39,352 bases of DNA from Christensenella sp. UBA1242 (GTDB taxonomy: Bacteria > Bacillota > Clostridia > Christensenellales > UBA1242), in the NCBI GenBank assembly GCA_002308915.1, contig DBWI01000005.1, positions 1-39,352 of the forward strand, read 5' to 3'. Below are positions 25,812 through 33,778 of the stretch, in pieces (positions within the stretch are counted from its first letter, which is position 1; each line of letters opens with the position of its first letter). Below the pieces are notes generated by a model that made no database searches, was not told where the DNA came from, and worked only from the letters and a program-made list of their open reading frames with translations. Position numbers and translations under genes: made by a program.

Positions 25812-27236
25812 ATGCAAAATGATAATATTGTCTATGATGTTGACGCAAAACTCCCTTTTGGAAAAAACCTTTTGTTTGCTTTTCAACAAGTTTTGTCAAT
25901 CATTGTAGCCACAATGCTTGTTCCACTTATTGCAGATGCCAGTGGAGTTTATCTAAGTCAATCTGCAGCGCTTGTTGGTGCTGGAGTTGGAACAATAGTT
26001 TATTTGTGTTTAACAAAATTCAAAAGCCCAGTATGCCTTGGTAGTTCATTCGCATTTATTGCTCCATTAACAACTGCAATTTCATTCGGTTATTTTGGAA
26101 TTTTGCTCGGTGCAATATTTTCGGGTCTTGTTTATGTTGTACTTGCAGTTATTATTCACTTTGTTGGAACAAATTGGATAAGCAGAATAATGCCCCCAAT
26201 TGTTATTGGTCCCGTTGTTGCATTAATCGGATTTGAACTAGCAAGCAGTGCAATAAATAATATTATGAACACATCACAATCAGTAGACAATTATAACCTA
26301 CTATCAATCGCAATTGGTATTTTCACATTCTTTGTTGTTATTATAGTTTCAACCAAAGGTGGAAAAAATCTAAAAATGTTCCCATTTATTGTTGGAATTG
26401 GGGTTGGATATATTGTTTGTTCAATATTCACACTTATTGGAATTTGGACAGGTGCAGAAGCCCTAAAAATAATTGATTTTTCAATATTCAACAAAGTGAC
26501 AGATTTTAAGAACTGGTTGCCAAATATCACATTTATTGGATTATTCTCCGAAGGTGCCGCAAAAATAACATCATTTGGAAATGTTGTCACACTGTTTATG
26601 GCATACGTTCCAATTGCCGTTGTTTCATTTGCGGAACACATTGCAGACCACAAAAACTTGAGTTCAATTATTGGCAAAGATTTAATCAAAGACCCTGGCT
26701 TAACAAGAACACTTCTTGGTGATGGTCTTGGCTCAATTTCTGGAGCAATGTTTGGTGGTTGTCCAAACACAACTTATGGTGAATCAATTGGTTGTGTTGC
26801 AATCTCAAAAAATGCATCAACAAGAACAATCTTAACAGCTTGTATTATTTGCATCTTGTTAGCATTCTTCTACCCTGTTGTGCTTTTTGTTGAAACAATA
26901 CCAACTTGTGTTGTTGGTGGCATTTGCATAGCACTTTATGGATTTATTTCTGTATCAGGACTAAGAATGCTAAGAGACGTTGATTTGAATGAATCAAAAA
27001 ATCTATTTGTTGTTGCATCAATATTTATTTGTGGAATTGGTGGACTTGTTCTTCATATCTCTTCAATCGAAGTTCCAAGCATAGCTTGTGCTTTGATTGT
27101 TGGAATCTTAGCAAACTTTGTATTAAGGTCAAAAACCAAAACTCCAAAGATAAGTCAAAACAGCGAATTTTTGGAAAGCAAAGAAACAATCCCAAAAGAC
27201 GACAACCCAAACACAGAACAACAAAAAGAAGAATAA
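25812..27236 (+). CDS. uraA: NCS2 nucleobase permease, probably uracil
   Basis: A 474-residue nucleobase:cation symporter-2 protein with about 14 hydrophobic segments. Key binding segments are SFAEHIADHKNLSSIIG (helix 8 Glu and following His) and GGCPNTTYGESIG (helix 10 Glu), the UraA/PyrP pattern and not the xanthine/urate pattern. The start is ATG 25812, six bases after TGAGG; a GTG at 25800 overlaps that site. The C-terminal 40 residues are hydrophilic. The gene is monocistronic with its own terminator. Substrate within the family is likely uracil, with xanthine less likely. Confidence 0.88.
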   Translation: MQNDNIVYDVDAKLPFGKNLLFAFQQVLSIIVATMLVPLIADASGVYLSQSAALVGAGVGTIVYLCLTKFKSPVCLGSSFAFIAPLTTAISFGYFGILLGAIFSGLVYVVLAVIIHFVGTNWISRIMPPIVIGPVVALIGFELASSAINNIMNTSQSVDNYNLLSIAIGIFTFFVVIIVSTKGGKNLKMFPFIVGIGVGYIVCSIFTLIGIWTGAEALKIIDFSIFNKVTDFKNWLPNITFIGLFSEGAAKITSFGNVVTLFMAYVPIAVVSFAEHIADHKNLSSIIGKDLIKDPGLTRTLLGDGLGSISGAMFGGCPNTTYGESIGCVAISKNASTRTILTACIICILLAFFYPVVLFVETIPTCVVGGICIALYGFISVSGLRMLRDVDLNESKNLFVVASIFICGIGGLVLHISSIEVPSIACALIVGILANFVLRSKTKTPKISQNSEFLESKETIPKDDNPNTEQQKEE

Positions 27237-27241
27237 AAAAT

Positions 27242-27272
27242 AAAAAACCTAGCAATTTTCGCTAGGTTTTTT
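27242..27272. terminator. Bidirectional terminator after uraA
   Basis: Perfect 12-bp stem AAAAAACCTAGC/GCTAGGTTTTTT with loop AATTTTC, between convergent genes. Confidence 0.92.
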
Positions 27273-27274
27273 GA

Positions 27275-28276
27275 TTATAAGTCAAATGAATGTTTGTTTT
27301 TTTGTAATCTTTCAATCTCTTTCTTTTGGTTTTCTATAAGATATTCAACAACGGCTTTATACTTGTTTTTCATAAAGTCAATTTTGCCTTCTTCTGTAAT
27401 AACATCTTCTGCTAACTTCTTGTCAATTTCGTTGTCTATGCAATCCAAAACATTTGGATATACTTCACACATTTTTGCTATACAATTTTGGTTTGTTTCG
27501 TCATCTCTAAGATATTGATATACATCAAATAAGTTTGGCAATTTTTCCAAAAGTTTTTTGTCGCCACCAAATTCAATTTTATCATCTTTTGAATAATGAA
27601 CTTTGCCCAATGCAAAATCTTGGTTTGTAGCAACTAACTTATCAATTACTTTAACCTTTTGTTTGTTATCAACTTTATTTGAAAATTGTGGGCTTTCGAT
27701 TGCTCTGCGTACATCACAATCAAGCATAATTTTTCCAGATTTAACCAGATTTTCAATTTCTTTTAATGTGTATTTTTTTGTTGTATCAAAATCTTTGTCA
27801 CAATATGCACTTAATTCAAGTGGCAAATAAAAATCTTCATAAACACAAAAATATGGATTCTCATCACGCCATGTGCAAATATTTTCTTTTAGAATAACAT
27901 TTGTACGTATTGTTTTTTTGCTTACAGGTTTTCCAAGAACATTTTCTGCAAATCTTTTATCGTTGAATTTGAACAAATATTGTTTTGAATACCTGTCGCC
28001 ATACTTATGTGAATATGTTGTATTCTCTCTGTCATATTCAAGCCAATAATCCAATTCATAATCTGCTGGCAAATGAGATGTGCCTGCATTAAAATAATAA
28101 TTATTTAATAATTTTAATTTTTTAAGAACATTTGCAGGATGATTTGAATTGTTACACATCTCAATTTCTGTCTTTGCATAGTTTAACAAACTAACAATTT
28201 CTTTTTGTCTTTCTATGCAAGTTTTTGCTCTATCCTTTATTTCATTAAGTTCACTATCCATATTCATATAACTCAT
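27275..28276 (-). CDS. Hypothetical protein, 333 residues
   Basis: I do not recognise this protein. It is soluble, without signal peptide or membrane segment. Residues 1-45 are predicted helical and could form a coiled coil (LNEIKDRAKTCIERQKEIVS). The middle is rich in Tyr and aromatic residues (YELDYWLEYDRENTTYSHKY; YFCVYEDFYLPLELSAY). The C-terminus is a charged helix (KNKYKAVVEYLIENQKKEIE). Six or more scattered cysteines show no zinc-site spacing. GAGG lies about 8 bases from the ATG. A promoter TTGAAA-N17-TAAGAT precedes it, so it is probably transcribed alone. Codon use matches its neighbours. Confidence 0.7.
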   Translation of the reverse strand: MSYMNMDSELNEIKDRAKTCIERQKEIVSLLNYAKTEIEMCNNSNHPANVLKKLKLLNNYYFNAGTSHLPADYELDYWLEYDRENTTYSHKYGDRYSKQYLFKFNDKRFAENVLGKPVSKKTIRTNVILKENICTWRDENPYFCVYEDFYLPLELSAYCDKDFDTTKKYTLKEIENLVKSGKIMLDCDVRRAIESPQFSNKVDNKQKVKVIDKLVATNQDFALGKVHYSKDDKIEFGGDKKLLEKLPNLFDVYQYLRDDETNQNCIAKMCEVYPNVLDCIDNEIDKKLAEDVITEEGKIDFMKNKYKAVVEYLIENQKKEIERLQKNKHSFDL

Positions 28277-28340
28277 AAATCTTACCTCACTATTATCTTA
28301 TCATAATTTATTTATTATTTCAATACCATTTAAAACGAAT

Positions 28341-28370
28341 AAAGATATGGCACAAAACTGCCATATCTTT
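28341..28370. terminator. Strong hairpin after the 137-residue hypothetical gene
   Basis: Perfect 12-bp stem AAAGATATGGCA/TGCCATATCTTT with loop CAAAAC. On the minus strand it is followed by an interrupted T tract. The stop codon of the gene lies in the stem. Confidence 0.75.
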
Positions 28371-28782
28371 ATATCTTCAATTCTAATTCTTTTTTCATAA
28401 ACTCCTTATATTCTTTTCCAAAAATAGTTGCCAAACATGCTTTGTACTTGTCTTGATATTTTGTATTGTTTTCAATATCAACAAAGTGCGGCAAAACAAT
28501 TTTGTGGTCATACAAAAGAATTGTATTCACCTTAAAATTGTCGTATTGGTCAAGAACATAAACTCTAAGAGCTCTGTCATCTTTGTAATACTTACCCCAA
28601 ATAACTCTACCCATTGGGTCATAAACAAAGTCTTCCAAATTCTTCACATCATTTCTAGGCGAAAACTTGGAATTAACAACATCAGTAAATCTTCCGTCAA
28701 AAAGGAAATTAATAATGTTATTAACTTCATATTTGTTTAATCTTTCGACAAAACTTTCGTTTTCTACATTTATTTCTTCCAT
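28369..28782 (-). CDS. Hypothetical protein, 137 residues
   Basis: An unrecognised small soluble protein with no signal peptide or cysteine motif. It has a strongly aromatic centre (FVYDPMGRVIWGKYYKDDRALRVYVLD shows alternating strands) and helical ends. The start at 28782 has AAGG about 8 bases upstream. The gene has its own consensus promoter and its own terminator. An inverted repeat overlaps the predicted transcription start, which suggests individual repression. It lies 92 bases upstream of another unrecognised gene on the same strand, but the hairpin between them argues for separate transcripts. Confidence 0.65.
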   Translation of the reverse strand: MEEINVENESFVERLNKYEVNNIINFLFDGRFTDVVNSKFSPRNDVKNLEDFVYDPMGRVIWGKYYKDDRALRVYVLDQYDNFKVNTILLYDHKIVLPHFVDIENNTKYQDKYKACLATIFGKEYKEFMKKELELKI

Positions 28783-28786
28783 ATAA

Positions 28787-28800
28787 TTTACCTTGGTAAA
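28787..28800 (-). promoter_or_regulatory. Inverted repeat over the start of transcription, candidate operator
   Basis: TTTACC-AA-GGTAAA on the minus strand. It spans the expected +1 of the promoter at 28804-28832 and contains the AAGG of the ribosome binding site. Confidence 0.4.
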
Positions 28801-28803
28801 GGA

Positions 28804-28832
28804 ATACTACCATAAATATCGGTCTTTGTCAA
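28804..28832 (-). promoter_or_regulatory. Promoter of the 137-residue hypothetical gene
   Basis: Minus strand TTGACA (28827-28832), 17-base spacer, TAGTAT (28804-28809). Confidence 0.6.
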
Positions 28833-28838
28833 CAGGGA

Positions 28839-29132
28839 TTAAAACACAATTTTTTGTCCAATAAATATTTTTTTGTTTTTTGTCTTTTCTTTAATGAGTT
28901 GTTCGCTAACACCAATTTTTTGTGCAATTTTTTGATATGTGTCCATTGGTTGCACGACATAAACAAAAGAATAACTTTGTGGCAAAAGCAATATTTGATT
29001 TGGTTGTACACTGGTTATTTGATTAAGTAAAAGAACATCTTGTTCAAGAACCTTAAAATTTTTACAGATAGAAAATAGCGTATCCCCTTCTTTGACTTTG
29101 TAAACAAGTTTTTGCTTTGTTGTTATTTGCAT
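28839..29132 (-). CDS. Small cytosolic protein with two LysM domains
   Basis: A 97-residue protein made of two LysM units. The first is YKVKEGDTLFSICKNF...NQITSVQPNQILLLPQ; the second is YVVQPMDTYQKIAQKIG...IFIGQKIVF. I start it at ATG 29132 because AGGAGTTTTTAT precedes it; the longer reading from 29180 crosses this site and the promoter of the divergent flippase gene. There is no signal peptide, so it does not look like a secreted wall hydrolase. Intracellular LysM proteins of spore-formers are often coat or cortex-associated (SafA, SpoVID, YaaH types), which suits the adjacent SpoVB-like gene. That link is inference. Confidence 0.78.
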   Translation of the reverse strand: MQITTKQKLVYKVKEGDTLFSICKNFKVLEQDVLLLNQITSVQPNQILLLPQSYSFVYVVQPMDTYQKIAQKIGVSEQLIKEKTKNKKIFIGQKIVF

Positions 29133-29151
29133 ATAAAAACTCCTATCACAA

Positions 29152-29157
29152 TATAAA
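29152..29157 (+). promoter_or_regulatory. -10 hexamer adjacent to the start of the flippase gene
   Basis: TATAAA, then TATGAT, then the ATG at 29164. The best -35, TTGCAT (29127-29132), has a 19-base spacer, which is weak. Confidence 0.3.
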
Positions 29158-29163
29158 TATGAT

Positions 29164-30690
29164 ATGAAATCTTTATTCAAAACAGTTTTTTTGATTGTAA
29201 TATTTACAGTTATAACAAGAATACTTGGATTTTTGTTTAGAATTTGGTTATCAAGAACTCTTGGAGCAGAATCACTTGGAATTTATCAAATAAGTTTTTC
29301 TGTTTTTATGGTACTATTAACTTTAATCTCTAGTGGAATACCTTTAATTGTATCAAGAAAAACAGCAAAACAAATTACAGCAAAAGATAAAAATGGCGAA
29401 CATAGTTTTGTCACTTCTGCCGTCGTCATTTCTCTTGTTTTTAGTTTGATTATAAGTTCGCTTGTTATTGTTTTACACAAACCAATTTCCCACATTTTTG
29501 CGAACCCACGATGCGTTTGTCTTTTGATTGCTCTTTTGCCAGCACTTGTATTCTCTAGCATATACAGTGCAATTCGTGGCAACCTATGGGGGAAAAATAA
29601 TTACATGGCAACTTGTAGTGCGGAATTATTTGAACAAATAATAAGAATGCTATTTTGCTTCATCCTTTTGTGTGGTATTATCCCAAATGCAAGTGGCGAT
29701 ATGATAGCATCAATTTCAATGTCAATTGCTTGTGTTTTTTCTTGTATTTTTGTCGTTATTTGGTATTTTAAAATTGGTGGAAAATTTAAAAAACCAAAAT
29801 ACATAAAGGAAATAATAAAAACAAGTGCTCCAATAACCTTTATGAGAGTTGCATCAAGTTTAATTCAACCTGTTATTGCTATTGTTATTCCCCTTCGATT
29901 AATGGCTGCAGGATATACAAATGCTCAAGCAATAAGCCAATATGGTATTGCTTCTGGTATGACTATGCCCTTACTTTTTATTCCACTAACAATAATTGGT
30001 TCTTTGGCGTATGCTCTTGTCCCCGACCTTGCTAGTGCAAAAGCAAAACAAGATGAAATATATATTCAATCACGTATAAATTCTTCTATTGCAATATCTC
30101 TTTTTGTATCTTTTTTAATTGTTCCAATTTTTGTCGGTGCTGGTGAAAATTTTGGTATTTTCTTTTTTGACAATGCCCAAAGTGGAACTTTGTTAAGCCA
30201 AGCTGCATGGATTATTATTCCACTATGTTTAACCAATATAACCTCATCAATCCTCAATGCTATGGGGTATGAATTAAAGTCTTTTAAAAACTATATTGTG
30301 GGAGCAATACTTATGCTTGCTTGCATTTGGTTTTTACCTAAGTATATTGGAATAAATTCTCTTATCTGGGCCATGGGATTATGCTTTTTGACATCAAGTA
30401 TTCTTAACCTTATTATGATTCAAAAATATGTGTGTAAAATTAATCTAAAAAAATTTACTTTCAAATTGTTATTAGTAAGCATTCCAAGCCTTGCATTTGT
30501 GAGTTTTTTGTCAGGAATTTTTAATAACTTATTGCCACTATTTTTTAACTTATTAATTTCATGTTCTGTGGGTGTTATTGTGTTTATCATACTTTGTCTT
30601 GCTTTTAATATCTTTGAAATAAGCACAGTTATAATTTGGTTAAAAAAAGTCAAAATTCTAAAAATCAAAAAAAAGAAAAAATCTGTTTAA
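29164..30690 (+). CDS. SpoVB/MurJ-like polysaccharide flippase (MOP superfamily)
   Basis: A 508-residue membrane protein with about 14 transmembrane segments. The N-terminal GFLFRIWLSRTLGAESLGIYQ and the later FMRVASSLIQPVIAIVIP are typical of the stage V sporulation protein B/YkvU/MurJ group. The group flips lipid-linked wall precursors or polysaccharide units. In B. subtilis SpoVB is needed for cortex formation, while paralogues such as YtgP act in vegetative cells; which one this is cannot be told. The C-terminus is a lysine-rich tail. No Shine-Dalgarno precedes the ATG; TATAAA lies exactly six bases upstream. It is probably the first gene of an operon with the DUF421 and DUF4363 genes. 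Confidence 0.85.
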   Translation: MKSLFKTVFLIVIFTVITRILGFLFRIWLSRTLGAESLGIYQISFSVFMVLLTLISSGIPLIVSRKTAKQITAKDKNGEHSFVTSAVVISLVFSLIISSLVIVLHKPISHIFANPRCVCLLIALLPALVFSSIYSAIRGNLWGKNNYMATCSAELFEQIIRMLFCFILLCGIIPNASGDMIASISMSIACVFSCIFVVIWYFKIGGKFKKPKYIKEIIKTSAPITFMRVASSLIQPVIAIVIPLRLMAAGYTNAQAISQYGIASGMTMPLLFIPLTIIGSLAYALVPDLASAKAKQDEIYIQSRINSSIAISLFVSFLIVPIFVGAGENFGIFFFDNAQSGTLLSQAAWIIIPLCLTNITSSILNAMGYELKSFKNYIVGAILMLACIWFLPKYIGINSLIWAMGLCFLTSSILNLIMIQKYVCKINLKKFTFKLLLVSIPSLAFVSFLSGIFNNLLPLFFNLLISCSVGVIVFIILCLAFNIFEISTVIIWLKKVKILKIKKKKKSV

Positions 30691-30717
30691 GAAAACAAAA
30701 ATAAGCAATAATATTTT

Positions 30718-31395
30718 ATGCTTACTTTAATTATTAGGTCAGTTATAATATATTTTTTGGTGCTTATTGTTTTTAGACTTATGGGCAAACGCCAACTTGG
30801 TCAAATGCAACCTTTTGAACTTGTTCTAACTCTTATTTTGGCAGATATAGCAACAATTCCAATGACAGAAATGAGTGTTCCGCTTTTGCATGGCATTGTT
30901 CCACTTTTAACTTTGTTAATTATTCATTATTTACTAACTTTATTTAGTATGTTTTTTCCAAAGTTTAGTTCATTTCTTAGTGGCAAACCCGTTATTGTAA
31001 TTGACCAAAATGGCTTAAACTATAAAAACATAAAAAGTCTTAACATGACAATAGACGACATTTTTGAAGCACTGCGCTCGGCAGGTTGTTTTAATATTGA
31101 AGATGTGCTGTATGCAATTATGGAAACAAATGGAAAAATTAGTGTTATGACTAAAGCAGAAACACCTGAACAAAACATATTCCCTTTGGTAATCATAAGT
31201 GAAGGCAAAATAAAAGAAGACAATGTTAGTCACCTAAAAACATCAAAACAAACAATACTTGATTTCATAAAAAGCAAAAATTATTCTCTAAAAAAAATAA
31301 TAATTTTAACTCTCGATAAAAACGGAAAAATGTATATTCAATATTCGAATAAAAACCCCAAAACTTTTCAAACTAACATAAAGGAAAAAGTATGA
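30718..31395 (+). CDS. DUF421 (YetF/YrbG-type) membrane protein
   Basis: A 225-residue protein with three N-terminal membrane helices followed by the soluble DUF421 domain. The conserved sequences LVLIVFRLMGKRQLGQMQPFE and IDQNGLNYKNIKSLNMTIDD, with ALRSAGCFNIEDVLYAIMETNG, match YetF/YdfS-like proteins. These are frequent in spore-formers; YetF and YdfS have been tied to spore membranes. No Shine-Dalgarno is visible before the ATG, which lies 27 bases after the flippase gene. The gene overlaps the DUF4363 gene by four bases (ATGA), a common DUF421-DUF4363 pairing in Clostridia. Confidence 0.85.
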   Translation: MLTLIIRSVIIYFLVLIVFRLMGKRQLGQMQPFELVLTLILADIATIPMTEMSVPLLHGIVPLLTLLIIHYLLTLFSMFFPKFSSFLSGKPVIVIDQNGLNYKNIKSLNMTIDDIFEALRSAGCFNIEDVLYAIMETNGKISVMTKAETPEQNIFPLVIISEGKIKEDNVSHLKTSKQTILDFIKSKNYSLKKIIILTLDKNGKMYIQYSNKNPKTFQTNIKEKV

Positions 31396-31781
31396 AGAAG
31401 CTGCTCTTAATGATTTTTGTTGTTGTTTGTCTTTTGTGTGGAGTTATTGTTGAAGAAAATACAATAAACAACTACTTGTCAGAAATTGAACAAAAAACAG
31501 AATATATAATTAAACTTTCTTCTGGAAAAGACAATATTCAAACACAGCAAATAAAAAATGCAGTCCGTGACCTAAAAGACACTTGGCTACACCATGAAAA
31601 AATATTAGCAACTTTTGCAAACCACAAAGATATGCGTGACCTTTGTATTGAAATTCAAAAACTAGAAGCCAACATAGAAGTCAACCAATACGAAGATTTT
31701 ACTGCTGGCTTAAAAGTTATCCTTCACTTATCCGAAGATTACAAATTTATTCTTGGCACTTCCTGGCAAAATATATTTTAG
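31392..31781 (+). CDS. DUF4363 family protein
   Basis: A 129-residue protein with an N-terminal membrane or signal segment (LLLMIFVVVCLLCGVIV, residues 4-20) and a helical extracytoplasmic part. The pattern LKDTWLHHEKILATFANH, then LEANIEVNQYEDFTAGL, is typical of DUF4363. The ATG overlaps the TGA of the DUF421 gene, so the two are translationally coupled and likely form a complex at a membrane. The start has AAGGAAAAAGT upstream. Function unknown. Confidence 0.82.
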   Translation: MKKLLLMIFVVVCLLCGVIVEENTINNYLSEIEQKTEYIIKLSSGKDNIQTQQIKNAVRDLKDTWLHHEKILATFANHKDMRDLCIEIQKLEANIEVNQYEDFTAGLKVILHLSEDYKFILGTSWQNIF

Positions 31782-31869
31782 AATTATACAATAATCTACC
31801 CTCAAGAAATAGACTCACATAATTTTGTGGCACGCTCAACTTTAGTTTATTGATAATAATGATAAAAAT

Positions 31870-31999
31870 AAAAAACAAAAAAATAGGGATGAAGAACGAG
31901 GCTCGGTGAATTTGCCTGCGCACGAGTTTGCATATCGCAAATGACTGTGCGGGCAAGTTCGCCAGAAACGAAGTTATTCGCCCTATTTTTTTGTTTTTT
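31870..31999 (-). terminator. 130-nt compound hairpin at the end of the L11-L1 operon; terminator or structured RNA
   Basis: The outer arms are a perfect 19-bp inverted repeat (31870-31888 with 31981-31999) made of an A/T block ending in ATAGGG/CCCTAT. Inside, GGTGAATTTGCC pairs with GGCAAGTTCGCC (two G-U), then CGCAC/GTGCG, then TTTGC/GCAAA around a 5-base loop. The inner ~92 bases are far richer in G+C than their surroundings. On the minus strand it is followed by T-rich sequence, so it can terminate rplA. The right arm overlaps the rplA stop. Other terminators here are about 30 nt, so the length suggests an added role or an inserted element. Confidence 0.6.
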
Positions 32000-32684
32000 A
32001 ATTTCTTGCGTTAAGTTTAACTCCAGGTCCCATACTGCTTGCAATAACAACATTTTTGATATATTGTCCTTTTGATGCAGCTGGCTTTGCTTTAATTAAA
32101 GCTGCCATAAGTGCATTATAGTTTTCTACAAGCTTGTCTGTTCCGAAACTGAGCTTTCCAAGAACAACGTGAACATTGTTTGACTTGTCTAAACGATATT
32201 CAACTTTACCAGCTTTAACATCGTTGATAGCCTTTTTAACATCCATTGTAACTGTTCCACTCTTTGGGTTTGGCATTAAACCTTTTGGTCCAAGAACTCT
32301 TGCGATTCTACCAACAACACCCATCATATCTGGAGTTGTGATACAAACATCAAAGTCTAACCAGTTTTCGTTTGCAATTTTTGCAACAACATCTTCTGCA
32401 CCAACTGTGTCAGCACCAGCTTCTTCAGCTTCTTTTGCTTTGTCACCTTTTGCAATAACCAAAACTCTAACTTTTTTACCAGTTCCGTTTGGAAGAACAA
32501 CAACGCCACGAACTTGTTGGTCAGCATTTCTACCATCAACACCAAGACGAACGTGAAGTTCAACTGTTTCGTCAAATTTTGCTTTTGGAGCGTTTGTTAA
32601 AAGATTAAATCCTTCTTCTACTTCATAAAGCTTTGTTGAGTCAATTTGACTTTTTATACTTTGGTATCTTTTACCCTTGTTCAT
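31998..32684 (-). CDS. rplA: Ribosomal protein L1
   Basis: A 228-residue large-subunit protein that binds the L1 stalk of 23S rRNA. Conserved segments are FDETVELHVRLGVD, VRGVVVLPNGTGK, LGPKGLMPNPKSGTV and the C-terminal SSMGPGVKL. ATG 32684 is preceded by AGGAGGC (SD at 32691-32696), which overlaps the TAG stop of rplK, so translation is coupled. A reading starting at 32705 would include the ribosome binding site and is rejected. L1 usually represses its own operon; no copy of its binding site was sought successfully. Confidence 0.97.
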   Translation of the reverse strand: MNKGKRYQSIKSQIDSTKLYEVEEGFNLLTNAPKAKFDETVELHVRLGVDGRNADQQVRGVVVLPNGTGKKVRVLVIAKGDKAKEAEEAGADTVGAEDVVAKIANENWLDFDVCITTPDMMGVVGRIARVLGPKGLMPNPKSGTVTMDVKKAINDVKAGKVEYRLDKSNNVHVVLGKLSFGTDKLVENYNALMAALIKAKPAASKGQYIKNVVIASSMGPGVKLNARN

Positions 32685-32694
32685 AATCTGCCTC

Positions 32695-33123
32695 CTATTC
32701 CTCAACTGTAACGCCCATGCTTCTTGCTGTGCCCTTAATCATTGACATAGCTTGTTCAACACTTGAAGCATTGAGGTCTGGCATCTTTGTTTCGGCAATT
32801 TGACGAACTTGAGCCAAAGTTAATTTTCCGACTTTTTGTTTGTTAGGTTTTCCTGAACCTGATTCTAAGCCAAGTGCCTTTTTGATAAGCACGGCTGCTG
32901 GTGGAGTTTTGAGAATAAAATCAAAAGACCTGTCTTGGTAAATTGAAATTACTACTGGAATAATAAGTCCTGCTTGAGAAGCTGTCTTATCATTAAACTC
33001 CTTGGTAAATGCCGCAATATTGATACCATGAGGTCCAAGTGAAGAACCTACTGGTGGTCCTGGTGTGGCTTTACCTGCTGGCAATTGCAATTTTACTATT
33101 GCATTCAATTTTTTTGTTGCCAT
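32695..33123 (-). CDS. rplK: Ribosomal protein L11
   Basis: A 142-residue large-subunit protein of the GTPase-associated centre, where EF-G, EF-Tu and RelA act. The N-terminal KLQLPAGKATPGPPVG, the SLGPHGINI segment and the C-terminal TARSMGVTVEE are diagnostic. Start ATG 33123 has GGGAGGAAATTTATT upstream. It lies 111 bases after nusG; the gap holds no gene and no clear hairpin. Confidence 0.97.
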   Translation of the reverse strand: MATKKLNAIVKLQLPAGKATPGPPVGSSLGPHGINIAAFTKEFNDKTASQAGLIIPVVISIYQDRSFDFILKTPPAAVLIKKALGLESGSGKPNKQKVGKLTLAQVRQIAETKMPDLNASSVEQAMSMIKGTARSMGVTVEE

Positions 33124-33234
33124 AATAAATTTCCTCCCATGTGGTTTTAGTGAAATGCATGAAAAGATTTACATTTCTCCCACGAATTTATATTTTAACA
33201 GACATTTGTCTGATAAAACCAATTTAATATTTTT

Positions 33235-33768
33235 TTATTGATTATCTTTTGCTTTGAGAATTTGTGAATAACCCAAATCAACTGGTGTTTCACGACCGAA
33301 CATCTCAACAACAACTCTAAGTTTTGATTGTTCTGGGTCAACACTTTCAACAACACCAACCATTCCTGTAAGTGGTCCGTCAATAACTTCAACTTTGTCA
33401 CCAACAGCAACATCAACTTCAACAGTAATTCTTTCAAGGTGCATTCTTTGAACTTCTTCTGGTGTGAGTTCAAGTGGTCTACCTTTTGGACCAGTGAAAC
33501 CTGTTACACCACGAGTTCTTGTAACATTGTGCCAAATATCATCGCCGTAACGCATTTTTACAAGAAGATATCCTGGCATAGTTTTACGTTGAACTATTTT
33601 CTTTTTGCCATTCTTTTCTTGAATAACATTTTCCATAGGGATAATAATATCCATAATTCTGTCTTGTAAGCCATATTTTACGGCAACTGTTTCCAAATTC
33701 TCTTTTGCAACATTTTCATATCCTGAATATGTGTGCAAAACATACCATTTTGGTTCAATTTCTTCCAT
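33235..33768 (-). CDS. nusG: Transcription elongation/termination factor NusG
   Basis: A 177-residue RNA polymerase-associated factor. The NGN domain covers residues 5-110 (KWYVLHTYSGYENVAKENLE; MPGYLLVKM; GVTGFTGPKGRPLEL). A KOW domain follows (GDKVEVIDGPLTGMVGVVESVD). AAGGAGATATTT precedes the ATG. It follows secE by ten bases, the standard arrangement. Confidence 0.97.
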   Translation of the reverse strand: MEEIEPKWYVLHTYSGYENVAKENLETVAVKYGLQDRIMDIIIPMENVIQEKNGKKKIVQRKTMPGYLLVKMRYGDDIWHNVTRTRGVTGFTGPKGRPLELTPEEVQRMHLERITVEVDVAVGDKVEVIDGPLTGMVGVVESVDPEQSKLRVVVEMFGRETPVDLGYSQILKAKDNQ

Positions 33769-33778
33769 AAATATCTCC

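Noticed and set aside
31870..31999. L10 leader riboswitch-like element
   Set aside because: Position after rplA suggested it, but no rplJ follows and the fold is one long symmetrical hairpin unlike the L10 leader.
33195..33473. Overlapping minus-strand frame within nusG and other out-of-frame readings
   Set aside because: These are shadows of strongly conserved genes in another frame and have no ribosome binding sites.
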